DNA of 59,126 bases from Peribacillus folii (lineage in GTDB: Bacteria > Bacillota > Bacilli > Bacillales > DSM-1321), in NCBI RefSeq assembly GCF_030271255.1, contig NZ_JASJOM010000016.1, forward strand, positions 1-59,126. Reading direction: 5' to 3'. Below, piece by piece: positions 27,739-35,964 of this stretch; within the stretch, counting starts at the first letter, position 1, and every line of letters begins with the position of its first letter. A program made the translations under genes and the position numbers. Under the pieces are notes generated by a model, which worked only from the letters and a program-made list of their open reading frames with translations, was not told the DNA's origin and did not search any database.

Positions 27739-27995
27739 GAAAAAGGCACAAGTAAAGTAAATTGCTTAAAAAGGTTTGACTAAGTATATCACAGTTTTCC
27801 AAGAAAATAATAAATTAAATATAATTTGCGTCAGAAGGAATATATAGGAATTTTAAATCGAGTCCCCTTGGCCTTTCTTTTTTCCATATTTGTGAGAATC
27901 GGCCCAATGACAGACAGCCGATGAAAGCGAAACAAAAACCGATAGGCTACATATAAAGACATATAGTCCGCTTTCAAGACGAGGGGGAAGTAATC
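27739..27995. other. Intergenic stretch before cadC
   Basis: I see no gene or further structure here; the cadC operators begin at its right edge. Confidence 0.5.
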
Positions 27996-28059
27996 ATTCA
28001 AATATAGGTTTGAATAATTAACAATTCGTGGTATATTTTAATCAAATGAAGATTTGAAT
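27996..28059 (+). promoter_or_regulatory. cadCA promoter with two CadC-type operators
   Basis: A palindrome with arms ATTCAAA and TTTGAAT (27996-28015) overlaps the -35 TTTGAA (28009-28014). The -10 TATATT (28032-28037) follows at 17 bases. A second dyad, TCAAAT-N4-ATTTGA (28042-28057), covers the start of transcription. The motifs match ArsR/SmtB-family operators, so repression is expected at both ends of the promoter. Confidence 0.75.
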
Positions 28060-28074
28060 GAAGGGTGTGGGAGG

Positions 28075-28446
28075 ATGATGGAACAAAAAGACGTTTGTGA
28101 TGTCCATCTGCATGATCAGGTAAAGGTCAATCGCATTCAGGAAGAAATGAGCCAGGTCGATATATCCAGCATATCTAAGATGTTTAAGGTGATAGGAGAT
28201 GAAAATAGGGCGAAAATAGCTTATGCGCTCTGTGAGGACGAGGAATTATGCGTGTGTGATCTGGCCCACATCATCGGTGCTTCGATGGCGACAACATCAC
28301 ACCATCTGCGCACCCTCTATAAGCATGCCATCGTTAAATATCGGAAAGAAGGAAAGTTAGCTTTTTATTCATTGGATGATCATCATATCAAGCAATTGAT
28401 CCTCATTGCATCAGAACACCAGCAGGAGGTGAGGATCAATGGCTGA
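28075..28446 (+). CDS. cadC: CadC-type metal-responsive repressor
   Basis: This 123-residue ArsR/SmtB-family repressor senses Cd, Pb or Zn and releases the cadA promoter. The alpha-3 metal site ELCVCD is intact, and DVCDV gives one N-terminal cysteine at position 7. The second N-terminal cysteine of staphylococcal CadC is absent here, replaced by a His-rich VHLHD. The winged helix is [23 protein letters not shown] 28075 is preceded by AAGGGTG; 28078 is equally possible. It overlaps cadA by 8 bases. Confidence 0.9.
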   Translation: MMEQKDVCDVHLHDQVKVNRIQEEMSQVDISSISKMFKVIGDENRAKIAYALCEDEELCVCDLAHIIGASMATTSHHLRTLYKHAIVKYRKEGKLAFYSLDDHHIKQLILIASEHQQEVRING

Positions 28447-30562
28447 ATCGACCTCGAAAACGTACCGGATCCAAGGCCTGTCCTGCACCAATTGTGCTGC
28501 TAAGTTTGAAAACAATGTACGTAGTCTGGAAGGTGTGAAGGACGCTAAAATCAATTTTGGCGCTTCAAAGATTTCGGTGCAGGGAACCGCGTCGATGGAA
28601 GAAATCGAAAAAGCAGGAGCCTTCGACAACCTGAGGATCCGGGGGGATCAGGAACAGGTATCACAGAAGGAGCCGTTTTGGAAACAAAAAGAAAATATCA
28701 AGGTAGTTTTATCGGCCATCCTGCTGCTGATCAGCTGGATGTTGGATAACCAATATGGGGAAGGAAGCATCCTGCCGGTAATCGGATATGCGGCGGCCAT
28801 CATAATCGGGGGTTATTCATTATTCCTCAATGGCTTGAAGAATCTTTTCAGACTTCGCTTTGACATGCACACCTTGATGACGGTTGCCATCATCGGGGCG
28901 GCGGTGCTCGGTGAATGGGGCGAAGGGGCGACTGTCGTCATCTTATTTGCCATCAGTGAAGCACTTGAGAAATATTCGATGGATAAAGCCCGGAATTCGA
29001 TCGAATCCTTGATGAATATCGCACCTAAAGAAGCCTTGATCCTTAGAGGGCATCATGAAATGATGGTCCCAGTCGATGAGATCGAGGTCGGCGACACGAT
29101 GATTGTGAAACCAGGTCAGAAGCTAGCTATGGACGGCAGGATCATGAAGGGTGCCTCGACACTTAATCAAGCGGCCATTACAGGGGAATCGGAGCCGGTT
29201 TATAAAACGGTTGATGGCGAGGTTTTTGCAGGAACCTTGAATGGCGAAGGACTGCTGGAAGTGGAAGTCACGAAGCGGGTCGAGGATACGACAATCGCAA
29301 AAATCATCCATCTAGTTGAAGAAGCCCAGGCTGAAAAGGCGCCTTCTCAGGCCTTCGTGGATAAATTCGCTAAGTTCTATACTCCGGCCATCATGCTGAT
29401 TGCCTTGGCGATTGCGGTCTTGCCGCCGCTTGCTGTGAATGGGGATTGGGCTGAGTGGATATACAGGGGGTTGGCAGTGCTGGTTGTCGGCTGTCCGTGT
29501 GCCTTGGTCATATCCACGCCTATTGCCATCGTCACAGCTATTGGTAATGCAGCGAAAAATGGCGTCTTGATCAAGGGCGGAATCCATCTGGAAGAAGCGG
29601 GAGCCTTAAAGGCGATTGCGTTTGATAAGACCGGTACGCTAACAAAGGGAATCCCTGTCGTAACTGATTTCAAACTGTTGGCTGAAGGATTCAACACAGA
29701 GGAAGCGCTGAGTATTGCCGCTGCTTTGGAAAGCAGAACACAGCACCCTCTTGCTACAGCGGTGCTTCAAAGAGCGGAGGAGCAAGGTGCAGGGTATCGG
29801 TCTTTAGTTGTTGAGGATTTCAGCGCCATCACTGGCAAAGGGATAAAAGGCAACATCAATAGAGAAACCTATTACATTGGCAAACCGCATCTGTTTGAAG
29901 AGGTGGCAGGGGTGGTTTTCCCTGATGCTGTTCTTGAGCAAGTCAGCGATTTTCAAAATGAAGGGAAAACGGTGATGCTGCTTGGCGATCGAATGAAGCT
30001 ACTGGCGCTTATTGCAGTCGCTGATGAAATAAGGGAGAGCAGCAAGGAAGCGATTCGCAAACTGCATGCGCTAGGTATTGAAAAAACAATCATGCTGACG
30101 GGCGACAATAGCGGAACGGCAAAAGCGATCGGAGCAGCGGCAGGCGTTGATGAAATTGAGGCGGAGCTATTGCCGGAGAATAAATTGACGATCATCAAGC
30201 AATGGAAGCAAAAATATGGCCGGGTGGCCATGGTCGGCGATGGTGTCAACGATGCCCCGGCATTGGCAGCTTCCACTGTAGGGATTGCAATGGGGGGCGC
30301 GGGCACTGATACTGCTCTTGAAACAGCCGATATTGCCCTGATGGGTGATGATTTATCGAGGCTCCCCTATACGATTCGCTTAAGCCGTAAAACATTGAAA
30401 ATCATTAAACAGAACATCACGTTTTCCTTGGTGATCAAAATCGTCGCCTTATTATTGATTGCCCCTGGCTGGTTAACTTTATGGATGGCGGTTTTTGCAG
30501 ACATGGGTGCTACCTTATTGGTTACCTTGAACAGTCTTAGATTATTGAGAATAAAAGAATAG
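28439..30562 (+). CDS. cadA: Cadmium/zinc-exporting P-type ATPase
   Basis: This 707-residue P1B-2 ATPase exports Cd(II), Zn(II) or Pb(II). It begins with one heavy-metal domain (GLSCTNC, cysteines 16 and 19). The channel motif is C352-P-C354, the phosphorylated aspartate is D396 in DKTGTLT, and SRTQHPLA and [10 protein letters not shown] complete the pump. CAGGAGGTGAGG lies inside the end of cadC, so the two are translationally coupled. All key residues are present. Confidence 0.94.
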   Translation: MAESTSKTYRIQGLSCTNCAAKFENNVRSLEGVKDAKINFGASKISVQGTASMEEIEKAGAFDNLRIRGDQEQVSQKEPFWKQKENIKVVLSAILLLISWMLDNQYGEGSILPVIGYAAAIIIGGYSLFLNGLKNLFRLRFDMHTLMTVAIIGAAVLGEWGEGATVVILFAISEALEKYSMDKARNSIESLMNIAPKEALILRGHHEMMVPVDEIEVGDTMIVKPGQKLAMDGRIMKGASTLNQAAITGESEPVYKTVDGEVFAGTLNGEGLLEVEVTKRVEDTTIAKIIHLVEEAQAEKAPSQAFVDKFAKFYTPAIMLIALAIAVLPPLAVNGDWAEWIYRGLAVLVVGCPCALVISTPIAIVTAIGNAAKNGVLIKGGIHLEEAGALKAIAFDKTGTLTKGIPVVTDFKLLAEGFNTEEALSIAAALESRTQHPLATAVLQRAEEQGAGYRSLVVEDFSAITGKGIKGNINRETYYIGKPHLFEEVAGVVFPDAVLEQVSDFQNEGKTVMLLGDRMKLLALIAVADEIRESSKEAIRKLHALGIEKTIMLTGDNSGTAKAIGAAAGVDEIEAELLPENKLTIIKQWKQKYGRVAMVGDGVNDAPALAASTVGIAMGGAGTDTALETADIALMGDDLSRLPYTIRLSRKTLKIIKQNITFSLVIKIVALLLIAPGWLTLWMAVFADMGATLLVTLNSLRLLRIKE

Positions 30563-30575
30563 AAGCTTAATAGGA

Positions 30576-30612
30576 GCTCCCCAGCGGTCATGTAAGGCGC
30601 GGGGAGCATTTC
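30576..30612 (+). terminator. Probable terminator of cadCA
   Basis: Outer arms GCTCCCC and GGGGAGC enclose a partly paired loop and are followed by ATTTCTT, a modest T-run. Confidence 0.6.
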
Positions 30613-30630
30613 TTATTGGTCAATGCCCAT

Positions 30631-30646
30631 TGTTTCATGTGAAACT
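30631..30646. promoter_or_regulatory. parS-like palindrome
   Basis: TGTTTCATGTGAAACT matches the Spo0J/ParB site TGTTNCACGTGAAACA at 14 of 16 positions, with an intact GTGAAAC half. It lies between genes. Confidence 0.4.
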
Positions 30647-30724
30647 ATAAAATGATGCATCCATTTCCCTTTTTAAAACGTACATAGATTAGAACACAGA
30701 AAATGTTAAGGATGCTCCAAATAT

Positions 30725-30733
30725 TGCTATAAT
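30725..30733 (+). promoter_or_regulatory. Extended -10 promoter of the ECF operon
   Basis: TGC-TATAAT is 29 nt before the start codon of the sigma gene; the -35 region is poor. Confidence 0.45.
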
Positions 30734-30761
30734 AAGGAATTATGGTAGGAAGGGGACTTCA

Positions 30762-31325
30762 ATGAACGATATAGATGTAGAGCTTTATGAGAAAGTTCAT
30801 TCGGGGGATAAGTTGGCCCTCGAAAAAATATATGATCGATACGAAAAGCTCTTATATTCCCTGGCTTTTAAAGTTACTGGACAGAAGGAATTGGCTGAGG
30901 AAGCCGTACAGGAAGTGTTCATAAAAATCTGGACGAAAAAGGGAACGTATCAAGCATCCAAAGGGAAGTTTTCCAGCTGGATCATGACGATGACCAGAAA
31001 TGCAAGTATCGACCTGTTAAGAAAAAGAAGAGATATACCCTCCGATTTTGAATATGAACAGATTCCGAGTGAAAATCCCAGCGTTGAAAATCTCATCGAG
31101 TGGAAGGAAGAGGGTGCCATGCTGAGGCAGGCCGTTTCGGAATTAAGCGAGGAACAGCAAAAAATGATTCATCTATTTTATTTTAAAGGCCTGTCACAAC
31201 AGAGCATCGCCTCGGAGTTTGAAATTCCACTGGGAACCGTAAAAGGGAGAGTCCGATTGGCGCTAAAGCATTTACGAAAGATTATCCCGCAAAAGTTAAG
31301 TAAAGGGGGAGAGCTTGATGAATAA
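30762..31325 (+). CDS. ECF sigma factor
   Basis: This 187-residue group 4 sigma factor has region 2 with ELAEEAVQEVFIKIW and SSWIMTMTRNASIDLLRKRR, and region 4 with GLSQQSIASEFEIPLGTVKGRVR. It is distinct from the SigW at 2 kb. By its partner it belongs with the RskA-associated (SigK-like) ECF group. AGGAAGGGG precedes the ATG. It overlaps the anti-sigma gene by 8 bases, so the two are made together. The signal it answers to is unknown. Confidence 0.9.
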   Translation: MNDIDVELYEKVHSGDKLALEKIYDRYEKLLYSLAFKVTGQKELAEEAVQEVFIKIWTKKGTYQASKGKFSSWIMTMTRNASIDLLRKRRDIPSDFEYEQIPSENPSVENLIEWKEEGAMLRQAVSELSEEQQKMIHLFYFKGLSQQSIASEFEIPLGTVKGRVRLALKHLRKIIPQKLSKGGELDE

Positions 31326-32049
31326 TAATCCATGTGAATGGCTGTTAGATTACTTCAATGGACAATTGGATGAAGTCCCTCGGAGAAAGTTTGAAAATCA
31401 CCTCGCGGAATGTCAAAGCTGCCGGGAGGAATTAGATGAACTAGCCATGCTGACGAAAGACTTGGCCTATACAGTTACACCGGTTGACCCGCCAAGTGAT
31501 ATGAAGCAGCGGATATTGGGAAATGTATTTGAAACGGAGAAACAAGAACAGCAGCCTGCAGTACAACAAACCTCAGAAAAAAGAAAGGGAAATAGTTGGG
31601 TGAAGCCCTTGCTGGCGGCTGTCTTATTCGCCTCATTGCTCGGAAATGCCTATACGCTGCTTTCTAAGGATGAAGCGGAAAACAACGCTGGGGAAAACCG
31701 GGAAACCATTGATAGGCTTCAGACAAGTGTCGCCTTGAAGCCGGGTGAAGGCGCTCCCTTCAATGGCAAGGCGACAATGATCGAGAAAAATGATAAAACG
31801 GAAATGATCATTCAAACGGAAAATCTTGAACCGCCACAAGGCTCACAGGTGTACCAGGTTTGGCTTTTGGAAAAGGGTAAGCCTTATAGGGCCGGTACAT
31901 TCGTGCCGAATGGCGACGGCCAAGGCGCAGTGACCTACCACCTGGATGAAGCTGGTGAGCATGAATGGGACACCATTGCGATTACCCTTGAGCCTTCGGG
32001 GGACAGCAAGATTCCTAAAGGAGATATTATCTTGAGCAGTGAATTATAG
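31318..32049 (+). CDS. RskA-type anti-sigma factor
   Basis: This 243-residue protein has an N-terminal zinc-finger anti-sigma domain (HLAECQSC), one membrane segment (LLAAVLFASLLGNAYTLL, about residues 99-116) and an outer RskA-like domain with GSQVYQVWLLEKGKPYRAG. It should sequester the sigma factor encoded just before it. GGGGGAG supports ATG 31318; an in-frame TTG three bases earlier is less likely. Confidence 0.88.
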   Translation: MNNNPCEWLLDYFNGQLDEVPRRKFENHLAECQSCREELDELAMLTKDLAYTVTPVDPPSDMKQRILGNVFETEKQEQQPAVQQTSEKRKGNSWVKPLLAAVLFASLLGNAYTLLSKDEAENNAGENRETIDRLQTSVALKPGEGAPFNGKATMIEKNDKTEMIIQTENLEPPQGSQVYQVWLLEKGKPYRAGTFVPNGDGQGAVTYHLDEAGEHEWDTIAITLEPSGDSKIPKGDIILSSEL

Positions 32050-32058
32050 CTCCCGCTT

Positions 32059-32108
32059 CAAAAAGGTTTCGGAATGGCCTTCCCTCCGAAACCTTTTTGA
32101 TTTTTTTT
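32059..32108 (+). terminator. Terminator of the ECF operon
   Basis: Arms CAAAAAGGTTTCGG and CCGAAACCTTTTTG enclose a 13-nt loop, followed by a long T-run. Confidence 0.92.
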
Positions 32109-32150
32109 ACGATTGACACTTCTCTGAGATTCCGGCTCACAATGGAACTG

Positions 32151-32520
32151 GCGAGTAGAGCAATAATTAGAGATGCAAACATGAAAAATGAAATAAACAC
32201 TAATTTCAGCCTCTAATCCGAATTCGCGAGTAAAGGATGGAAATTGGCGAGTAAAACGCTGAAACTTGCGAGTAAAGTCCCTGAATTGGCGAGTAAAACG
32301 CCCGAATTCGCGAGTGAATCGCCAAAATTGAGATAGAATCATGAAAAATGAATAAAAAAAGCACCAATTTTGGTCTCTAATCCGATTTAGCGAGTAAAGT
32401 ATAGAAATTGGCGAGTAAATCGCCAAAACACGAGATGCAAACATGAAAAATAAATAAAAAAAGCACCAATTTTGTCCCCTGCTCCGAATTGGCTAGTAAT
32501 TCACCCCTATTTCGCGTGAA
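32151..32520. repeat. Block of 21-nt tandem repeats inside a larger repeat
   Basis: GCGAGTRAA-type units begin at 32226, 32247, 32268, 32289 and 32310, exactly 21 bases apart, and again at 32390 and 32411; a diverged unit is at 32151. A longer module (GAGAT, CAAACATGAAAAAT, then CCAATTTTGGTCTC-like, CTAATCCGA) recurs at 32170, 32330 and 32432. The units carry no open frame with a start site. It lies between the ECF operon terminator and the hflX promoter. Confidence 0.85.
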
Positions 32521-32595
32521 AAGGGTGTAAATCTTCCAGTTTATTGCTGGATATCTAACCATGCATAAAGGATAGGGAGATGGCTGGGAAAATTT

Positions 32596-32623
32596 TTGCA
32601 CGGATTGGTTAATGTGCTACAAT
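32596..32623 (+). promoter_or_regulatory. Sigma-A promoter of hflX
   Basis: TTGCAC and TACAAT are separated by 16 bases, about 50 bases before the start codon. Confidence 0.6.
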
Positions 32624-32674
32624 GTTGCAGACATTTAGCTTGGCTGAAGTGATGCATAGAAGGGATTTGAAGGG

Positions 32675-33943
32675 ATGGAAATGAAGCAGAGGGCAATCCT
32701 TGTTGGCGTTAATCTCAATGGCCAGAGGGATTTTGAGTATTCGATGGAAGAGCTGGCCAACCTTACGGAAGCTTGTGAGGTGGAAGTTGTCGGTTCCATC
32801 ACCCAGAATTTGCATCGGGTGAACGCGTCGCATATGATCGGTACCGGAAAAATCGAGGAAGTGAAAACTCTCGTGGAATATAAAGAAGCGAACGTCGTGA
32901 TCTTTAATGATCAGCTGTCTCCTTCTCAATTGCGCAATTTGGAAAGAGATATGGATTGCAAGGTGATTGATCGGACGATCTTAATTTTGGATATTTTTGC
33001 GCACCGGGCGAAAACGAAGGAAGCCCAGCTTCAGGTAGAGGTGGCGAAGCTTCAGTATATGCTTCCTCGTCTTGTTGGCCTAAGGGAGTCATTAGGCCGC
33101 CAGAGTGGAGGGGTCGGCACGAACAAAGGGTCCGGGGAGAAGCAGTTGGAGCTTGACCGCAGGAGAATCGAGGAAAATATAAGCGTATTGAATAAAGAGC
33201 TTGAACTCCTTGTGGCCCACCGACAAACGCAGAGGAAGCAGCGCAAAAAGAATGCCATCCCTGTCGTTTCATTGGTCGGGTATACGAATGCAGGGAAGTC
33301 TTCAATCATGAATGCTTTAATCGATATGTTCCATCCGGCTGCAGGAAAGCAGGTTTTGGAAAAAGATATGCTTTTCGCTACGCTTGAGACATCGGTACGA
33401 AACATTTCATTACCCGATAAGAAGGAATTCCTGCTGACCGATACCGTAGGCTTTGTTTCAAAATTACCCCATCATCTTGTGAAGGCATTTCGGTCGACAC
33501 TGGAAGAGGTAGCGGAAGCGGATCTATTGATTCATGTTGTCGATTTTTCCAATCCTGATCATGAGCAGCAGATGGAGATAACGGATCAGACTTTAACTGA
33601 GATAGGGATTAAAGGGATACCGACGATTTTTGCCTATAATAAGGCAGACCTTACCGATTTGGAGATTCCGCAGGTGAATCGAGGCTCTGTATATATGTCA
33701 GCAAAAATGAAAGCAGGTCTTGGGGAACTGATCGAACAAATTCGCGAGCAAATTTTTAAGGATTACATTCGCTGTGAAATGCTGATTCCCTATGATCAAG
33801 GACAGCTCGTATCTTTCTTCAATGAGAATGGTCATATAACCGAAACGGACTATGAGGAAGGCGGGTATCGAATCAAGCTGGAGTGCAAGAAAGCGGATTA
33901 TGAAAAATATAATCGGTATGTCATTCAGCCGGAAGATTGTTGA
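32675..33943 (+). CDS. hflX: Ribosome-associated GTPase HflX
   Basis: This 422-residue GTPase splits stalled 70S ribosomes under stress. The N-terminal HflX domain shows HMIGTGKIEE and VIFNDQLSPSQLRNLE, followed by a coiled linker with GLRESLGRQSGGVGTNKGSG. The G domain has G1 GYTNAGKSS (near residue 205), G3 DTVGF and G4 NKAD. The start is preceded by GAAGGG. Its stop codon TGA is part of the first DnaA-like box of the downstream cluster. Confidence 0.94.
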   Translation: MEMKQRAILVGVNLNGQRDFEYSMEELANLTEACEVEVVGSITQNLHRVNASHMIGTGKIEEVKTLVEYKEANVVIFNDQLSPSQLRNLERDMDCKVIDRTILILDIFAHRAKTKEAQLQVEVAKLQYMLPRLVGLRESLGRQSGGVGTNKGSGEKQLELDRRRIEENISVLNKELELLVAHRQTQRKQRKKNAIPVVSLVGYTNAGKSSIMNALIDMFHPAAGKQVLEKDMLFATLETSVRNISLPDKKEFLLTDTVGFVSKLPHHLVKAFRSTLEEVAEADLLIHVVDFSNPDHEQQMEITDQTLTEIGIKGIPTIFAYNKADLTDLEIPQVNRGSVYMSAKMKAGLGELIEQIREQIFKDYIRCEMLIPYDQGQLVSFFNENGHITETDYEEGGYRIKLECKKADYEKYNRYVIQPEDC

Positions 33944-34141
33944 TAAGTTGTTTATCGTTTGTTGATAAGTGGAAAACCATTTATATTTTTGTGGATAACC
34001 ACTGGGAAATGCTTTCGTTTCGCCAAATACCAGAACAGAAAATGCTTTTGGTTGTGTATAAGTTGTGGATAAATTGAAAAAGCCCGATAAAACCTTGAAT
34101 AAGGTTTTTGGGCTTTTTTTATGTGGACAAAATGTTGATAA
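33938..34141 (+). other. Cluster of seven DnaA-box-like sites
   Basis: Exact DnaA boxes (TTATNCACA read on the other strand) occur at 33990-33998 (TGTGGATAA), 34053-34061 (TGTGTATAA) and 34064-34072 (TGTGGATAA). One-mismatch copies are TGTTGATAA at 33938, 33960 and 34133, and TGTGGACAA at 34122. All point the same way within 204 bases. They surround a terminator and lie in non-coding DNA. Confidence 0.7.
34077..34120 (+). terminator. Terminator of hflX
   Basis: Nested arms AAAAGCCC/GGGCTTTT and AAAACCTT/AAGGTTTT form a long hairpin with a T-rich tail. Confidence 0.88.
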
Positions 34142-34573
34142 GTTGGCTGCATGAATATACAGCTATATTTGGAGGGAATCATGGGGTTGATTGTAGAAAA
34201 ATGACGATGTATAGCGTTTGTTGTTAGGAAATATAACATGATTATTACACATTGCACAGCTGCTAACTGGTAATACTTTACACTTTGTATAATGTATCTT
34301 CCTTTTTATCGTTATAAAATAAAGAATACTCAACTATCAGGTTCATAATCTGTTTTTGAGTTTTTTTTGTTAGGGGGGGCTATTAACAGCCGGAGGAAAC
34401 AGGGACCTCGGCTTGAGCCAATCGAGAGAATGATCGAAATGAATAGACGGATTGAAGGGTCTAAAAAACCGATGCGCTGCGAATAATCCACACATGTAAA
34501 CAGGAAACATGAAGTGAAAGCAATTCCTCCCTTTTTTATTTTTGCAAATAAATGATTGGAAGGAGAATGGTGG
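34142..34573. other. Leader region of the pyrimidine-degradation operon
   Basis: A weak hairpin with a T-run is at 34328-34369 (ACTCAA / TTGAGT). At 34395-34417, GCCGGAGG and CCTCGGC can pair. A protein-like stretch without a start (RRKQGPRLEP, then IERMIEMNRRIEG) runs to a stop near 34487 and may be gene debris. No intact gene is seen. Confidence 0.4.
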
Positions 34574-35938
34574 ATGAGTATGACAAGTCCGTTAAAAGAT
34601 GAACTTGAGCTGAATTTTCAGGAAGCGGAGAGGGGGTTGTCCCAGAGGGAAGCGCTGGAAGAAGCGAATCGATGTTTGTACTGCTACGATGCCCCATGCA
34701 TTCAGGCCTGTCCTACGGGGATAGATATTCCAACCTTCATCAAGAAAATTGCATCAGGCAATTATAAGGGGTCGGCAAGGACTATCATGACTGCCAATCC
34801 CGTCGGTGCCAGCTGTGCCCGGGTATGTCCGACCGAAGAGTTATGTGAGGGCGCATGTGTCCTCAACCATTCTACCAAGCCAATCATGATTGGCAATCTC
34901 CAGCGTTATTCCACAGATTGGGCCATCCAAAATAAACAAGCCCTGTTCAAGGCCGGAAAAAAGAATGGCAAAAAAGTTGCCATTGTAGGCAGCGGTCCGG
35001 CGGGCTTATCTGCAGCAAGGGAATTAGCCTTGCTTGGCTACAGTGTGACCATTTTTGAAGCGGAAAAAAATCCAGGCGGATTGAATACTTACGGAATTGT
35101 ATCCTTCCGGCTGCCACAGCGCATTTCCTATTGGGAAGTCGAACAAGTGAAAAGCCTGGATGTTGAGATCAAAACGAATACACGTGTCGGCTTGGATGTT
35201 TCCGCGGATCAGCTGATTGGCGAGTTCGATGCGGTCATTTTAGCTATCGGGATGTCGAGTGTTCCGAAGCTTGGGATCGAAGGAGAGGATTTGGCTGGGG
35301 TCTACGATGCAATCGATTTCGTTAAGGCGACGAAAACGGGGGCCATCAGCGACGAATTCATCGGGAAGAAGATGGCGGTGATCGGGGCCGGGAACACAGC
35401 GATTGATGCAGCGACCTGTTCGGTCCGGCTCGGCGCCGAACAAGTGGCGATCATTTATCGTCGTACCCAGAAGGAAATGACAGCCTATGATTTTGAATTC
35501 GAGTTTGCCAAACAAGAAGGGGTAGGGTTTCACTGGCTGACCGCACCCTCAAGGATCTTAGCGGATGAAAGCGGTCATGTAACGGGAATCGAATGTATGA
35601 AGATGGTACTCAGCGAACCAGGGGAAGATGGTCGCAGCCGGCCCGTCCCGATATCCGGTTCGGAGTTCGTGATCCCGGTCGATGGAGTCATCCGTGCCAT
35701 AGGACAATCCAGGTACATTGGGTTGATCGAACAATTTGGGATCAAGCATGATGATGGCGTGGTCATGTTGGAAGCAGACTCCTATAAAACGTCGAATGAA
35801 AAAGTGTTTGCCTGCGGAGACGTGATTTTCGGAAAAGGTCAAGGTGAGGCGATGGTCGTTTCGGCTGCCCAGCAAGGAAAGGATACGGCTTATGAAATAG
35901 ACCTGACCATAATGGGCGAGGCAGTTGATATCGCGTAA
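34574..35938 (+). CDS. preT: NAD-dependent dihydropyrimidine dehydrogenase subunit PreT
   Basis: This 454-residue subunit passes electrons from NAD(P)H to PreA for reduction of uracil and thymine. The N-terminal cysteine-rich domain (CLYCYDAPCIQACPTGIDIP, then CARVCPTEELCEGAC) holds Fe-S clusters. It is followed by an FAD site (VGSGPAGLSAA) and an NAD site (IGAGNTAIDAA). GGAAGGAG with 8 nt spacing supports ATG 34574. It heads the operon preT-preA-hydA-NCS1-small protein. Confidence 0.92.
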   Translation: MSMTSPLKDELELNFQEAERGLSQREALEEANRCLYCYDAPCIQACPTGIDIPTFIKKIASGNYKGSARTIMTANPVGASCARVCPTEELCEGACVLNHSTKPIMIGNLQRYSTDWAIQNKQALFKAGKKNGKKVAIVGSGPAGLSAARELALLGYSVTIFEAEKNPGGLNTYGIVSFRLPQRISYWEVEQVKSLDVEIKTNTRVGLDVSADQLIGEFDAVILAIGMSSVPKLGIEGEDLAGVYDAIDFVKATKTGAISDEFIGKKMAVIGAGNTAIDAATCSVRLGAEQVAIIYRRTQKEMTAYDFEFEFAKQEGVGFHWLTAPSRILADESGHVTGIECMKMVLSEPGEDGRSRPVPISGSEFVIPVDGVIRAIGQSRYIGLIEQFGIKHDDGVVMLEADSYKTSNEKVFACGDVIFGKGQGEAMVVSAAQQGKDTAYEIDLTIMGEAVDIA

Positions 35939-35964
35939 TAATAATGAAAATTAGGAGGCATATC

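Noticed and set aside
27920..27940. Possible second cre site (TGAAAGCGAAACA)
   Set aside because: It misses the consensus T after CG-N and is not near a carbon-metabolism gene.
32058..32444. Minus-strand frame with a seven-residue protein repeat (FTRxFxR)
   Set aside because: The protein repeat is only the translation of the 21-nt DNA repeat; there is no ribosome site and the frame runs into the terminator.
32151..32520. Repeat block as a CRISPR array
   Set aside because: Units are adjacent and diverged, with no unique spacers of equal length and no cas genes nearby.
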